From Phycisphaeraceae bacterium (GTDB taxonomy: Bacteria; Planctomycetota; Phycisphaerae; Phycisphaerales; Phycisphaeraceae), in NCBI GenBank assembly GCA_020850375.1, contig JADZET010000186.1, forward strand, positions 1 through 5,455: a DNA stretch of 5,455 nt, written 5' to 3'. Positions 1-5,364 of this stretch are shown here, piece after piece. The notes under the pieces are model-generated. The model did not search any database. It was not told where the DNA came from and saw nothing but the letters and a program-made list of their open reading frames with translations. Position 1 is the stretch's first letter. Each line of letters opens with the position of its first letter. The position numbers and the translations under genes are program-made.

Positions 1-1584
1 CCGCCGGAACAATTCCAGCGGCGCCTCGTGCTTCGTCCACAGTTCGAACTGCGCCGCCGCCTGGCGGACGAACATCTCCGTCCCCGGGATCGTCACGCAG
101 CCGGCCTGCCTCGCCTCGCGCAGCAGGCGCGTGTGGATCGGGTTGTAGATCGTGTCGAAGACCACCGTGCCCGGCCCGGCGCAGCCGGCGTCCGTGCCGC
201 TGAAGAACTCGGCCGGCACGGGCGACTCCCGCTCGTTCGGGTGCATGCCCACCGGCGTGCAGTTGATCAGGATCGGGCAGCACGTCTGACAGAGTTTCTC
301 CATGGGCGCGGCCACGACCTTCCCCGGCAGGTTCGAGAATTCCTCAGCCAGCGCCCGGGCCTTGCTCAGCGTCCGGTTGTAGATCACCACGTTCGCCCCA
401 TGATGAGCGAACCCGGCCACGATCGCCCGGGCCGCCCCGCCCGCCCCGAGCACCGCCACACGCTGCGGAGCCAACGCGGGCGGCTCGACGTCCAGGCTGT
501 CGCACACGGCGTGCAGGGCCGCCGCATAGTCCGTGTTCGAGGCATAGAGCGACCCGTCCTCGAGCACCGTCAGCGTGTTGGCCGCCCCGATCTGCTTGGC
601 CAACGGCTCAATCTTTCCGCGGGACTCCTCGACGAAACGCAGCAGGTTTTCCTTGTGCGGGATTGTCACCGACGCCCCCCGGAAGTGCAGCTCTGGCATG
701 GCCAGGAACGAGCCGACGGTGGCCTTGAAGTGCTCGTACTCCGGCGGGATCGGCATCGGCAGATACACCGCGTTGATCCCCGCCGCCGCGAACCCCGCGT
801 TGTGCACGGCCGGGCTCATCGAGTGGCCGACGGGGTGGCCGATCACGCCGTAGACCGCCGTCTGGGCGTTGATCGCATCCCAGCGGTAGAGGTGCTTGAG
901 TTGATGCAGCGTCGGCTGACCCGGCGCGGTGCCCTGGTCCGTGTCCAGCGACGCGAACGTCAGCAGCGCCCCGAACTTCTTGGCCAGCACGCGCGACGGC
1001 AGCCCGTACTCGCCCATGCACAGCGCGATCGTCGGCCCCGTCCGCCGCAACAGGGCCTCGAACGCCTCGAGATTGTCCCGCAGCGACCGCGCCTGCCACG
1101 CCACCTTCACCACCCGGCACCCCGGCGTCTGCGCCATCGCCTCGATCCGCTGAAGCAGGTCCCTCGGCCGCCCCGTGAAGTCATGGCTCGACAGGATCAA
1201 CCCCGTGTCATGCGGCCCGGGCCGATTCGGGTTCGGCGAAGCGAGCATCGCCTCGACGGCCTTGCGTGTCCCCTCGTTCTTCTGATACGCCGCCAGCTCC
1301 AGGTCCACATAGATCGGCGGCCGCTTGCTCGCCAGCCCCGCCTCAAAGATCGGCAGGCGCTTCTCGTCCTCCCCCACGAACTGCCCGCCCTCCCACGTCG
1401 GCCGGCAGGTCCACAGGCACGGCAGCGGCGACTGCTCAGCCAACCGGGCCAGGTTCGCCGCGGGCCCCTGGTAGGCGTCCAGGCGGTACTCGACCATGTC
1501 CGCCCCGTGCTCCGCCGCCATCGACGCCGCCGCCAGGGCCTGCTCAACCGAATGCACGAAGATGGCCACGGCCAGGTGGGTCAT
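1..1584 (-). CDS. aroDE: Bifunctional 3-dehydroquinate dehydratase (type I) / shikimate dehydrogenase, 3' end cut by window edge
   Basis: Catalyses two consecutive cytoplasmic steps of the shikimate pathway: dehydration of 3-dehydroquinate, then NADPH-dependent reduction of 3-dehydroshikimate to shikimate. The 528 residues seen comprise a type I dehydroquinase (about 1-225) and a shikimate dehydrogenase (about 243-528). Dehydroquinase residues visible are E32/R34 in VEYRLD, R61 and E65 in RPTWEGG, catalytic H134 in SSHDF, Schiff-base K160 in VVKVAW, R198, and Q223 in TAPGQ. The dehydrogenase shows the shikimate-binding HSMSP (254-258), K311 in TIPHK, N336, D352 in NTDY, the glycine-rich loop GAGGAA (380-385), the NADPH-type NRT (403-405), NCTPVGM (441-447) and Q508. 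All key residues are present, so both halves should be active. The ATG at 1584 is the only sensible start, since the domain begins immediately. No Shine-Dalgarno precedes it. Only a few C-terminal residues should be missing. The domain order matches planctomycete, chlamydial and plant fusions. Transcribed divergently from the DUF1015 gene. Confidence 0.96.
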   Translation of the reverse strand, partial: MTHLAVAIFVHSVEQALAAASMAAEHGADMVEYRLDAYQGPAANLARLAEQSPLPCLWTCRPTWEGGQFVGEDEKRLPIFEAGLASKRPPIYVDLELAAYQKNEGTRKAVEAMLASPNPNRPGPHDTGLILSSHDFTGRPRDLLQRIEAMAQTPGCRVVKVAWQARSLRDNLEAFEALLRRTGPTIALCMGEYGLPSRVLAKKFGALLTFASLDTDQGTAPGQPTLHQLKHLYRWDAINAQTAVYGVIGHPVGHSMSPAVHNAGFAAAGINAVYLPMPIPPEYEHFKATVGSFLAMPELHFRGASVTIPHKENLLRFVEESRGKIEPLAKQIGAANTLTVLEDGSLYASNTDYAAALHAVCDSLDVEPPALAPQRVAVLGAGGAARAIVAGFAHHGANVVIYNRTLSKARALAEEFSNLPGKVVAAPMEKLCQTCCPILINCTPVGMHPNERESPVPAEFFSGTDAGCAGPGTVVFDTIYNPIHTRLLREARQAGCVTIPGTEMFVRQAAAQFELWTKHEAPLELFRR

Positions 1585-1590
1585 CCGTTT

Positions 1591-1596
1591 ATTCTA
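1591..1596 (-). promoter_or_regulatory. Candidate -10 box of aroDE, implying a leaderless or near-leaderless mRNA
   Basis: Read on the minus strand, the hexamer is TAGAAT, five of six matches to TATAAT. Only six bases (AAACGG) separate it from the aroDE ATG, so transcription would begin at or next to the start codon. This fits the lack of a Shine-Dalgarno. No good -35 hexamer lies 16-18 bp upstream (TACCCG is there); TGGACA lies about 23 bp upstream, too far for normal spacing. It is therefore either an activator-dependent promoter or a chance match. Confidence 0.33.
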
Positions 1597-1616
1597 GTGG
1601 CGGAAAAGCCGGCCGG

Positions 1617-1634
1617 GTATGTCCAGAGACATAC
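1617..1634. repeat. Perfect 7-bp inverted repeat with 4-bp spacer in the divergent intergenic region
   Basis: GTATGTC and GACATAC flank the spacer CAGA, giving an 18-bp dyad. It lies between the divergent aroDE and DUF1015 genes, about 33-50 bp upstream of the aroDE start codon. If the TAGAAT box is used, the dyad covers or abuts the -35 region of aroDE. This is a typical place for an operator or activator site. It could alternatively form a small RNA hairpin if a transcript covers it. No binding protein can be named from the sequence. Confidence 0.5.
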
Positions 1635-1679
1635 TCATCCTTCCCGCCATTGGCCGCGATCTTCTCCACCCGCTAACCT

Positions 1680-1709
1680 GTCTGTCCCGCCGTCGGCGTG
1701 ACGGCAGAC
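1680..1709 (+). other. Hairpin in the region upstream of the DUF1015 gene
   Basis: GCCGTC (1689-1694) pairs with GACGGC (1700-1705) around the loop GGCGT. GTCT (1680-1683) can add a second stem with AGAC (1706-1709) across a one-sided bulge. An alternative GTG start at 1698 lies in the loop and first stem arm of this structure. That argues against the GTG and for the ATG at 1737. No T run follows, so it is not an intrinsic terminator. Confidence 0.35.
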
Positions 1710-1736
1710 GCCCCAACTCTTCCCCCCCGAGACACA

Positions 1737-3095
1737 ATGCCCGCGATCCATCCCGTCCAAGCCGTCTGTTACGCCCCCGTCGCCGACCCGGCCGCGCGCG
1801 GCGTGGACATTTCTGACCGCATCGCCCCGCCCTACGACGTCCTGACCGAAGTCAGCAAGCGCGACCTGCTTGCCCGTAGCGCCCACAACATCGTCGTGGT
1901 CGACCTGCCGCACCTGCCCGCCAAGGCCCTCGGACCGCAGGAGACCTACGACCGCGCCGGCGAGCAGTACCGCAAGTGGCTCGCCGACGGCGTCCTTAAG
2001 GATCGCGCCCGGCCCGCCATCTTCGTCTACCAGCAGTCCTATCAGGCCCTGGGTCGCTCGCACCAGCGACGCGGCCTGATCGCCAACCTCAACGTCCAGC
2101 CCTTCGGCCCGGCGCCTTCCGGGGGTGGGGGGATCTTCCCCCACGAGCAGACCTTCAGCGCCGCCAAGGAGGACCGTCTGCGCCTGATCAAGGCCACCCG
2201 CACACAGCTCTCGCCGATCTTCGGCCTCTACAGCGACGCGACCAATCAGGTCGGCCCCTTGCTCGAGCAGGTTGTCCGCTCCGGCCCCGCCCACTACTTC
2301 GGCCGCACCACCAGCGACAACGTCCTGCACGAGGTCTGGGCCGTGGATGACGCCCCGACATTTGAGAAGCTCGCCGCCGCCCTGCGCGACCGCGACACTT
2401 TCATCGCCGACGGCCACCATCGTTACAACACGGCGCTGAACTATCTCCGCGAACTCGAATCGTACGGCAGGCCCGTGCCCCCGGAGGCCCGGCGGTGCAT
2501 GTTTGTGCTGATCGCCATGGAGGACCCGGGCATGATCGTCCTGCCGACGCACCGCGTGCTCGGCGGGATGAAGGATTTCAGCTTGGCCAAGCTCCAACAA
2601 GCCTCGGCCGTCATGCTGACCTGGAAGGCCTTTCCCGGCAGCAACCTCGCCGCCCTTGAGAAGGCCCTTCCGGGGGCGGGGGCGGGGGCGGGGGTCAACG
2701 CCTTGGGCATCTATCTGCCGCACGAGGCCATGCCCGGCGATCGCTTCTGGATCGTCCGTCCGTCCACGCCGGACCCCTTGGTCAAGCGTTTCCCCAACGC
2801 CAGCCCCGCCTGGCGGAGCCTGGACGTGGCCATCGTCCAGCACCTCCTGGTCGAGGACATTTGTGAGCCGACCTTCTGCGCCGCCGGCGAGCGGGTGGCC
2901 TGGAAGTTCCCCCACGCCCTGGATGAAGTGCAATCGTTGCTCACCGACCCGAGTTGGCAGATGGGCGTGATCGTCCAGCCGACCCCCCTGGGCGCCGTCC
3001 GGTCCGTCAGTGAGGCCGGTGAGCTGATGCCCCAGAAGAGCACCTTCTTTTACCCCAAGCTGGCCACCGGACTGGTCCTAAACCGATTACAGTAA
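1737..3095 (+). CDS. DUF1015 family conserved protein
   Basis: A 452-residue, probably soluble, cytoplasmic protein matching the DUF1015 family over its whole length. Family hallmarks are RIAPPYDVL (28-36) near the N-terminus, IFPHEQT followed by KEDRL (133-148), LSPIFGLYS (158-166), the signature IADGHHRYNTAL (223-234), PTHRVL (270-275), and the C-terminal MPQKSTFFYPKL (431-442). The histidine-rich ADGHHRY segment suggests an active or metal/phosphate-binding site, but I know no firmly established reaction for the family. From memory, homologues in some Firmicutes lie near serine-biosynthesis genes; that context is absent here. I chose the ATG at 1737 because conserved sequence starts right after it. 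An in-frame GTG at 1698 would add 13 unconserved residues and lies in a hairpin. Neither start has a clear Shine-Dalgarno. Two Gly-rich segments (128-132 and 313-319), absent from the family pattern as I recall it, are encoded by G-runs and look like linker insertions. Confidence 0.9.
   Translation: MPAIHPVQAVCYAPVADPAARGVDISDRIAPPYDVLTEVSKRDLLARSAHNIVVVDLPHLPAKALGPQETYDRAGEQYRKWLADGVLKDRARPAIFVYQQSYQALGRSHQRRGLIANLNVQPFGPAPSGGGGIFPHEQTFSAAKEDRLRLIKATRTQLSPIFGLYSDATNQVGPLLEQVVRSGPAHYFGRTTSDNVLHEVWAVDDAPTFEKLAAALRDRDTFIADGHHRYNTALNYLRELESYGRPVPPEARRCMFVLIAMEDPGMIVLPTHRVLGGMKDFSLAKLQQASAVMLTWKAFPGSNLAALEKALPGAGAGAGVNALGIYLPHEAMPGDRFWIVRPSTPDPLVKRFPNASPAWRSLDVAIVQHLLVEDICEPTFCAAGERVAWKFPHALDEVQSLLTDPSWQMGVIVQPTPLGAVRSVSEAGELMPQKSTFFYPKLATGLVLNRLQ
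2115..2131 (+). repeat. G-rich module copy 1 within the DUF1015 gene
   Basis: CCTTCC followed by GGGGGTGGGGG. It matches 2666-2682 at 16 of 17 positions, differing only by T for C between the G runs. It encodes Pro-Ser-Gly-Gly-Gly-Gly, just before the conserved IFPHE motif, where the family normally has a short turn. The G run also faces CCCCC (2138-2142) across ATCTT and can form a small hairpin. Confidence 0.55.
2666..2694 (+). repeat. G-rich module copy 2 with four-tract G-quadruplex motif
   Basis: CCTTCC is followed by four runs of exactly five G, each separated by a single C (2672-2694). This is an ideal intramolecular G-quadruplex pattern with one-base loops on the coding strand. It is translated as alternating Gly-Ala (residues 313-319 of the DUF1015 protein), in a poorly conserved linker. 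The first 17 bases nearly duplicate 2115-2131. The six-base unit keeps the reading frame whatever its copy number. Confidence 0.75.
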
Positions 3096-3118
3096 GGCGA
3101 TCTTTCCCCGCCCACGTC

Positions 3119-3140
3119 GACCCGGCAGGGAAAGCCGGTC
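3119..3140 (+). other. Hairpin in the short gap before the sigma factor gene
   Basis: GACCCGGC pairs with GCCGGTC (one bulged C) around the loop AGGGAAA. It sits between the DUF1015 stop codon (3093-3095) and the sigma factor ribosome binding site. No T run follows, so it is not a typical intrinsic terminator, and read-through from the DUF1015 gene is possible. It could be a weak processing or 5'-leader element. Confidence 0.3.
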
Positions 3141-3147
3141 GTCACAA

Positions 3148-3152
3148 GAGGG
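3148..3152 (+). promoter_or_regulatory. Shine-Dalgarno that selects the GTG start of the sigma factor
   Basis: GAGGG, within AGAGGGA. Measured from GAGG (3148-3151), it is 8 bases before GTG at 3160 but only 5 bases before the in-frame TTG at 3157. The usual spacing favours GTG. The first in-frame ATG (3295) falls inside the conserved sigma region 2 and cannot be the start. Confidence 0.5.
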
Positions 3153-3159
3153 ACGGTTG

Positions 3160-3774
3160 GTGGAAGAGCAGGGCCACGACACACCTCTGGCGGACCTTTC
3201 CGACGAGCTGCTCGTCGAGTTGTACCGTCAGGGCCGCGAGCCCGCCTACGCCCAGCTCGTCGAGCGGTATCAGATCGAGCTGTTCCATTTTTTGATGCGT
3301 TTCGTGGGCCGTCGGATGATCGCTGAGGACCTCTTCCAGGAGGCCTTCCTCCAGGTCCACCTCTCCATCGACACATTCGATACAAGCCGACGTTTCCGCC
3401 CCTGGCTCTTCACGATTGCCGCGAACAAGGCCCGTGACTGGCTGCGTAGGAATAGCACCGCCAACGCCCGGACGCTCTCCGCCCCCCTGGGCACAGCCGA
3501 CGAGCCCGGCCCGCAGGTCCTGGACCTGCTCCAGAGCGACATCGCCCTGCCGGACGAGGTCGCCGAGGCCGAGGAGGTCCGCCAACGGGTCCGCGAGGCC
3601 ATCGACACCATGCCTGCGAACCTAAAGGAAGTCCTGATCTTGGCTTATTTCAACCAGTTCCCTTACAAGGACATCGCCCAGATGCTCGGTGTCCCCCTGG
3701 GAACCGTCAAAAGCCGGCTCCACACCGCCGTGGCGGCCTTCGCCGAGGCATGGAAAAAAGAAAACAAACCTTAG
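3160..3774 (+). CDS. ECF-type (sigma-70 family) RNA polymerase sigma factor
   Basis: A 204-residue cytoplasmic sigma factor with only regions 2 and 4, the usual size for the extracytoplasmic-function group. Region 2 spans about residues 28-97. Its core-binding/-10 recognition helix is AEDLFQEAFLQVH (55-67), followed by the FRPWLFTIAANKARDWLRR segment (79-97). A linker rich in Ala, Pro and acidic residues (about 98-140) leads to region 4 (about 142-200). The helix-turn-helix there is KDIAQMLGVPLGTVKSRL (170-187), which reads the -35 element. The start is GTG at 3160; a TTG one codon earlier is the alternative. The gene begins 64 bp after the DUF1015 stop and is followed at 79 bp by a membrane protein likely to control it. 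No fused C-terminal sensor domain is present. The target promoters and exact ECF subgroup cannot be read from this sequence. Confidence 0.95.
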   Translation: MEEQGHDTPLADLSDELLVELYRQGREPAYAQLVERYQIELFHFLMRFVGRRMIAEDLFQEAFLQVHLSIDTFDTSRRFRPWLFTIAANKARDWLRRNSTANARTLSAPLGTADEPGPQVLDLLQSDIALPDEVAEAEEVRQRVREAIDTMPANLKEVLILAYFNQFPYKDIAQMLGVPLGTVKSRLHTAVAAFAEAWKKENKP

Positions 3775-3777
3775 GCC

Positions 3778-3793
3778 CCCTACGAACGTAGGG
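3778..3793 (+). other. Perfect hairpin/dyad between the sigma factor and its probable partner
   Basis: CCCTAC and GTAGGG form a 6-bp stem with loop GAAC, starting three bases after the sigma factor stop codon. No T tract follows directly, so it is not a standard terminator. It could damp read-through into the downstream gene, stabilise the 3' end of the sigma mRNA, or act as a DNA dyad for a regulator. Confidence 0.4.
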
Positions 3794-3834
3794 TATGTTG
3801 GGAAAAGGCCCGACTTTTTCGCGGGTCAAAAGCA

Positions 3835-3843
3835 GGGGGGAGG
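3835..3843 (+). promoter_or_regulatory. Ribosome binding site of the membrane protein gene
   Basis: GGGGGGAGG, with GGGAGG ending 10 bases before the ATG at 3854. The spacing is slightly long but acceptable, and the purine-rich stretch stands out from its surroundings. It supports the ATG at 3854. Confidence 0.5.
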
Positions 3844-3853
3844 CTAGAGAATC

Positions 3854-4942
3854 ATGGCCCAGCACGAAGATCCAACTCGACCGTTCAAGCAGCTCACCCC
3901 GGCCGACGCCCAGGCGGTCGACGCCGCGGTGAGCCGGCTGAGCTTGACCACGGGCGCGGAAGGCCAGCCGGCTGACCCCGCCCGGGTGCAGCGCGCGCGG
4001 GCGATCTTCTCGCTGCTGTCCCTCTACCCGACGGGCGATCCCTCGACGGACCTGGTCAGCCGGACGCTGGCCAAGATCGACGAAGCCCGTCAGCGTGAGC
4101 GATTCCGCAAGCAGGTCGAGGCCCTGTCGCGCGGCGGCTCCCCGGGCTGGCGTTGGACGGACATGGCCGCCGCGGCCGCGGTGCTCGTTGCGTCCTTCTC
4201 GCTGCTCTGGCCCTCGATGGGCCAGATGCGCAGCCAGGCCCGTCGCGTGGCCTGTTCGCAGAACCTCGCCGCCGCCGGCCAGGGCATCGGCTCCTGGGCC
4301 ACGGACCATCAGGGCCAGATGCCCCGCTACGGCAGCATTGCCGCCCCCGCCTCCGCCCCCGGAACGCCCTGGTACGAGGTCGGCCGAGACAACACCGATC
4401 TACCCCAGCAGGCCGGCCAAGCCCCTCACCCCATCCGCTCGAACTCCGCTCAGCTCTTCCTCCTGATCCGCCGCGGCTACGTCAACCCGGCCGTCCTGGC
4501 CTGTCCCGAGAACGCCAACGCCGTGCCGAACGTCGACTCCCGAGCCGCCGACTGGCCCAACCCCGCAGCCGTCTCCTACAGCTACCAGAACCAGTTCACC
4601 CGCCGGCCCCTGACCGTCGATCAGGCCGCGGGCATGGCCGTCCTGGCTGACAAGAACCCCTTGCTCATGATCCGCATCGACCCGCAGACCGGCCGGGCCA
4701 CCCTGATCTTCCGCAAAGACCTTCCCCCCGACGCCGCCAGCGCCCAGCACGGGCAGGCCGGCCAGAACATCCTCCGCGGCGACGGCTCAGCCGCCTGGTC
4801 CGAAAAGCCCTGGCTGCCGAACACCGCCAAGGACAAGCCCACGCCGACCGGCCAGGACAACATCTGGCTGATCGAGGGCCTGGATCACTATGACGGCCAC
4901 GAGGCGCCCGAAAAGATGGACGATTCCCACCTGGTGCCATGA
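3854..4942 (+). CDS. Single-pass membrane protein with pseudopilin-like (H-X9-DG type) extracytoplasmic domain; putative anti-sigma factor or sensor
   Basis: A 362-residue protein in three parts. Residues 1-102 are hydrophilic and helical, including DPARVQRARAIFSLLSLYP and LVSRTLAKI; they resemble cytoplasmic sigma-binding tails of planctomycete ECF partner proteins. Residues 103-120 (MAAAAAVLVASFSLLWPS region) are one membrane helix. Residues 121-362 look like the globular part of planctomycete pseudopilins: ARRVACSQNL (129-138), a DHQGQMP segment (151-157), LIRRGYVNPAVLACPEN (204-220), SYSYQNQF (241-248), VLADKNP (263-269), and HGQAGQN...GDG (299-311). In the last motif H299 and D310-G311 are ten residues apart, one more than the named H-X9-DG pattern. 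The prepilin peptidase motif (GFTLIE-like) is absent, so it is unlikely to be an assembled pilin. C134 and C217 are the only cysteines. Its position after the sigma gene suggests it restrains or senses for that factor. This role is inferred, and the N-terminal domain matches no zinc-finger (ZAS) anti-sigma motif. Confidence 0.85.
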   Translation: MAQHEDPTRPFKQLTPADAQAVDAAVSRLSLTTGAEGQPADPARVQRARAIFSLLSLYPTGDPSTDLVSRTLAKIDEARQRERFRKQVEALSRGGSPGWRWTDMAAAAAVLVASFSLLWPSMGQMRSQARRVACSQNLAAAGQGIGSWATDHQGQMPRYGSIAAPASAPGTPWYEVGRDNTDLPQQAGQAPHPIRSNSAQLFLLIRRGYVNPAVLACPENANAVPNVDSRAADWPNPAAVSYSYQNQFTRRPLTVDQAAGMAVLADKNPLLMIRIDPQTGRATLIFRKDLPPDAASAQHGQAGQNILRGDGSAAWSEKPWLPNTAKDKPTPTGQDNIWLIEGLDHYDGHEAPEKMDDSHLVP

Positions 4943-5093
4943 GCCTTCCCACGCCACCCGTGCGCGGGACGTGAATGAAGTCTCATGAATACCCGATCAG
5001 GCCCGCGGGGCTGCTGGTACAGGCGGGCATGTGTCGGCCGGGTGCGGGAAGATCGTCAGTGTAAGAATCAGCGTTCATTCGACTGAAAATAGA

Positions 5094-5121
5094 TTGACAC
5101 TCACCGGGCCAGGGATAAGCT
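5094..5121 (+). promoter_or_regulatory. Candidate sigma-70 promoter for the gene at 5378
   Basis: A perfect -35 TTGACA (5094-5099) stands in a locally AT-rich stretch. A weak -10 candidate, TAAGCT (5116-5121), follows at 16 bp; GATAAG overlaps it at a shorter spacing. If used, transcription would begin near 5128 and leave a leader of about 250 bases before the ATG at 5378. The -35 is good and the -10 poor, so the call is tentative. Confidence 0.42.
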
Positions 5122-5148
5122 GAGAATATCCAGCGATCGGAGCGTGAT

Positions 5149-5164
5149 TCAATCGCCTGATTGA
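5149..5164 (+). other. Leader hairpin 1
   Basis: TCAATC pairs perfectly with GATTGA around the loop GCCT, extendable by GA/TC with one bulged T. It would lie near the 5' end of a transcript starting around 5128. Confidence 0.4.
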
Positions 5165-5188
5165 TCCCTCTAGGGTGCAGCAGCAACG

Positions 5189-5214
5189 ACCGAAGGCCGG
5201 GGCCTCGAATCGGT
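5189..5214 (+). other. Leader hairpin 2
   Basis: ACCGA (5189-5193) pairs with TCGGT (5210-5214). Inside it, AGGC (5194-5197) pairs with GCCT (5202-5205) around CGGG, leaving CGAA as a one-sided bulge. Two stacked stems with a bulge resemble structured RNA more than chance, but I match it to no known riboswitch class. Confidence 0.35.
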
Positions 5215-5238
5215 GTGGAGAAAGCGACATTCCGGCGG

Positions 5239-5274
5239 ACAAGCGCCTGCGGCCAGGCGCGGCTTGTGGGTTTT
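5239..5274 (+). terminator. Terminator-like hairpin with short T run in the leader
   Basis: ACAAGC (5239-5244) pairs with GCTTGT (5262-5267). Stacked on it, GCCTG (5245-5249) pairs with CAGGC (5254-5258) around CGGC, with GCG (5259-5261) bulged. An alternative is the perfect 7-bp stem GCGCCTG/CAGGCGC (5243-5260). Three G and TTTT (5271-5274) follow. The T run is short, so termination would be partial. GGTTTT (5269-5274) can instead pair with AAAACC (5284-5289), a possible competing structure. It lies over 100 bases before the next start codon, as an attenuator would. Confidence 0.35.
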
Positions 5275-5364
5275 AACGGCTGAAAAACCAGGTTCAGGGA
5301 GGGATTGGCGGCTCCAAGAGGCAACACAGCGACGGCGTTGACAACAGGTTCACGCGGCAGACGC

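Noticed and set aside
1650..1679. TTGGCC...TAACCT as a promoter for the DUF1015 gene
   Set aside because: Each hexamer matches the consensus at only three of six positions with 18-bp spacing, which is expected by chance in a region this size.
28..1701. A 557-codon open frame on the plus strand across the aroDE gene
   Set aside because: It is antisense to a clearly recognisable enzyme. Its translation is Arg/Pro/His-rich low-complexity sequence typical of a shadow frame in GC-rich DNA, with no family resemblance.
1698..1739. GTG at 1698 as the start of the DUF1015 protein
   Set aside because: It would add 13 residues outside the conserved region, has no Shine-Dalgarno and sits in a hairpin. 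The ATG at 1737 fits the family's N-terminus.
1635..2933. A 432-codon open frame on the minus strand across the DUF1015 gene
   Set aside because: It is a shadow of the DUF1015 coding frame; the plus-strand frame carries every family motif and this one carries none.
3791..3798. GGGTATGT shared between 1615-1622 and 3791-3798, as a common regulator half-site
   Set aside because: At the second site the other arm of the dyad is missing, and a single 8-mer match in 5.4 kb is easily chance.
4957..4968. CCCG/CGGG hairpin after the membrane protein stop as a terminator
   Set aside because: A 4-bp stem with no following T run is too weak to call.
5338..5343. Second TTGACA close to the last gene, as a -35 box
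   Set aside because: The hexamer 17 bp downstream is ACGCAA, nothing like a -10. A start site there would fall on the Shine-Dalgarno.
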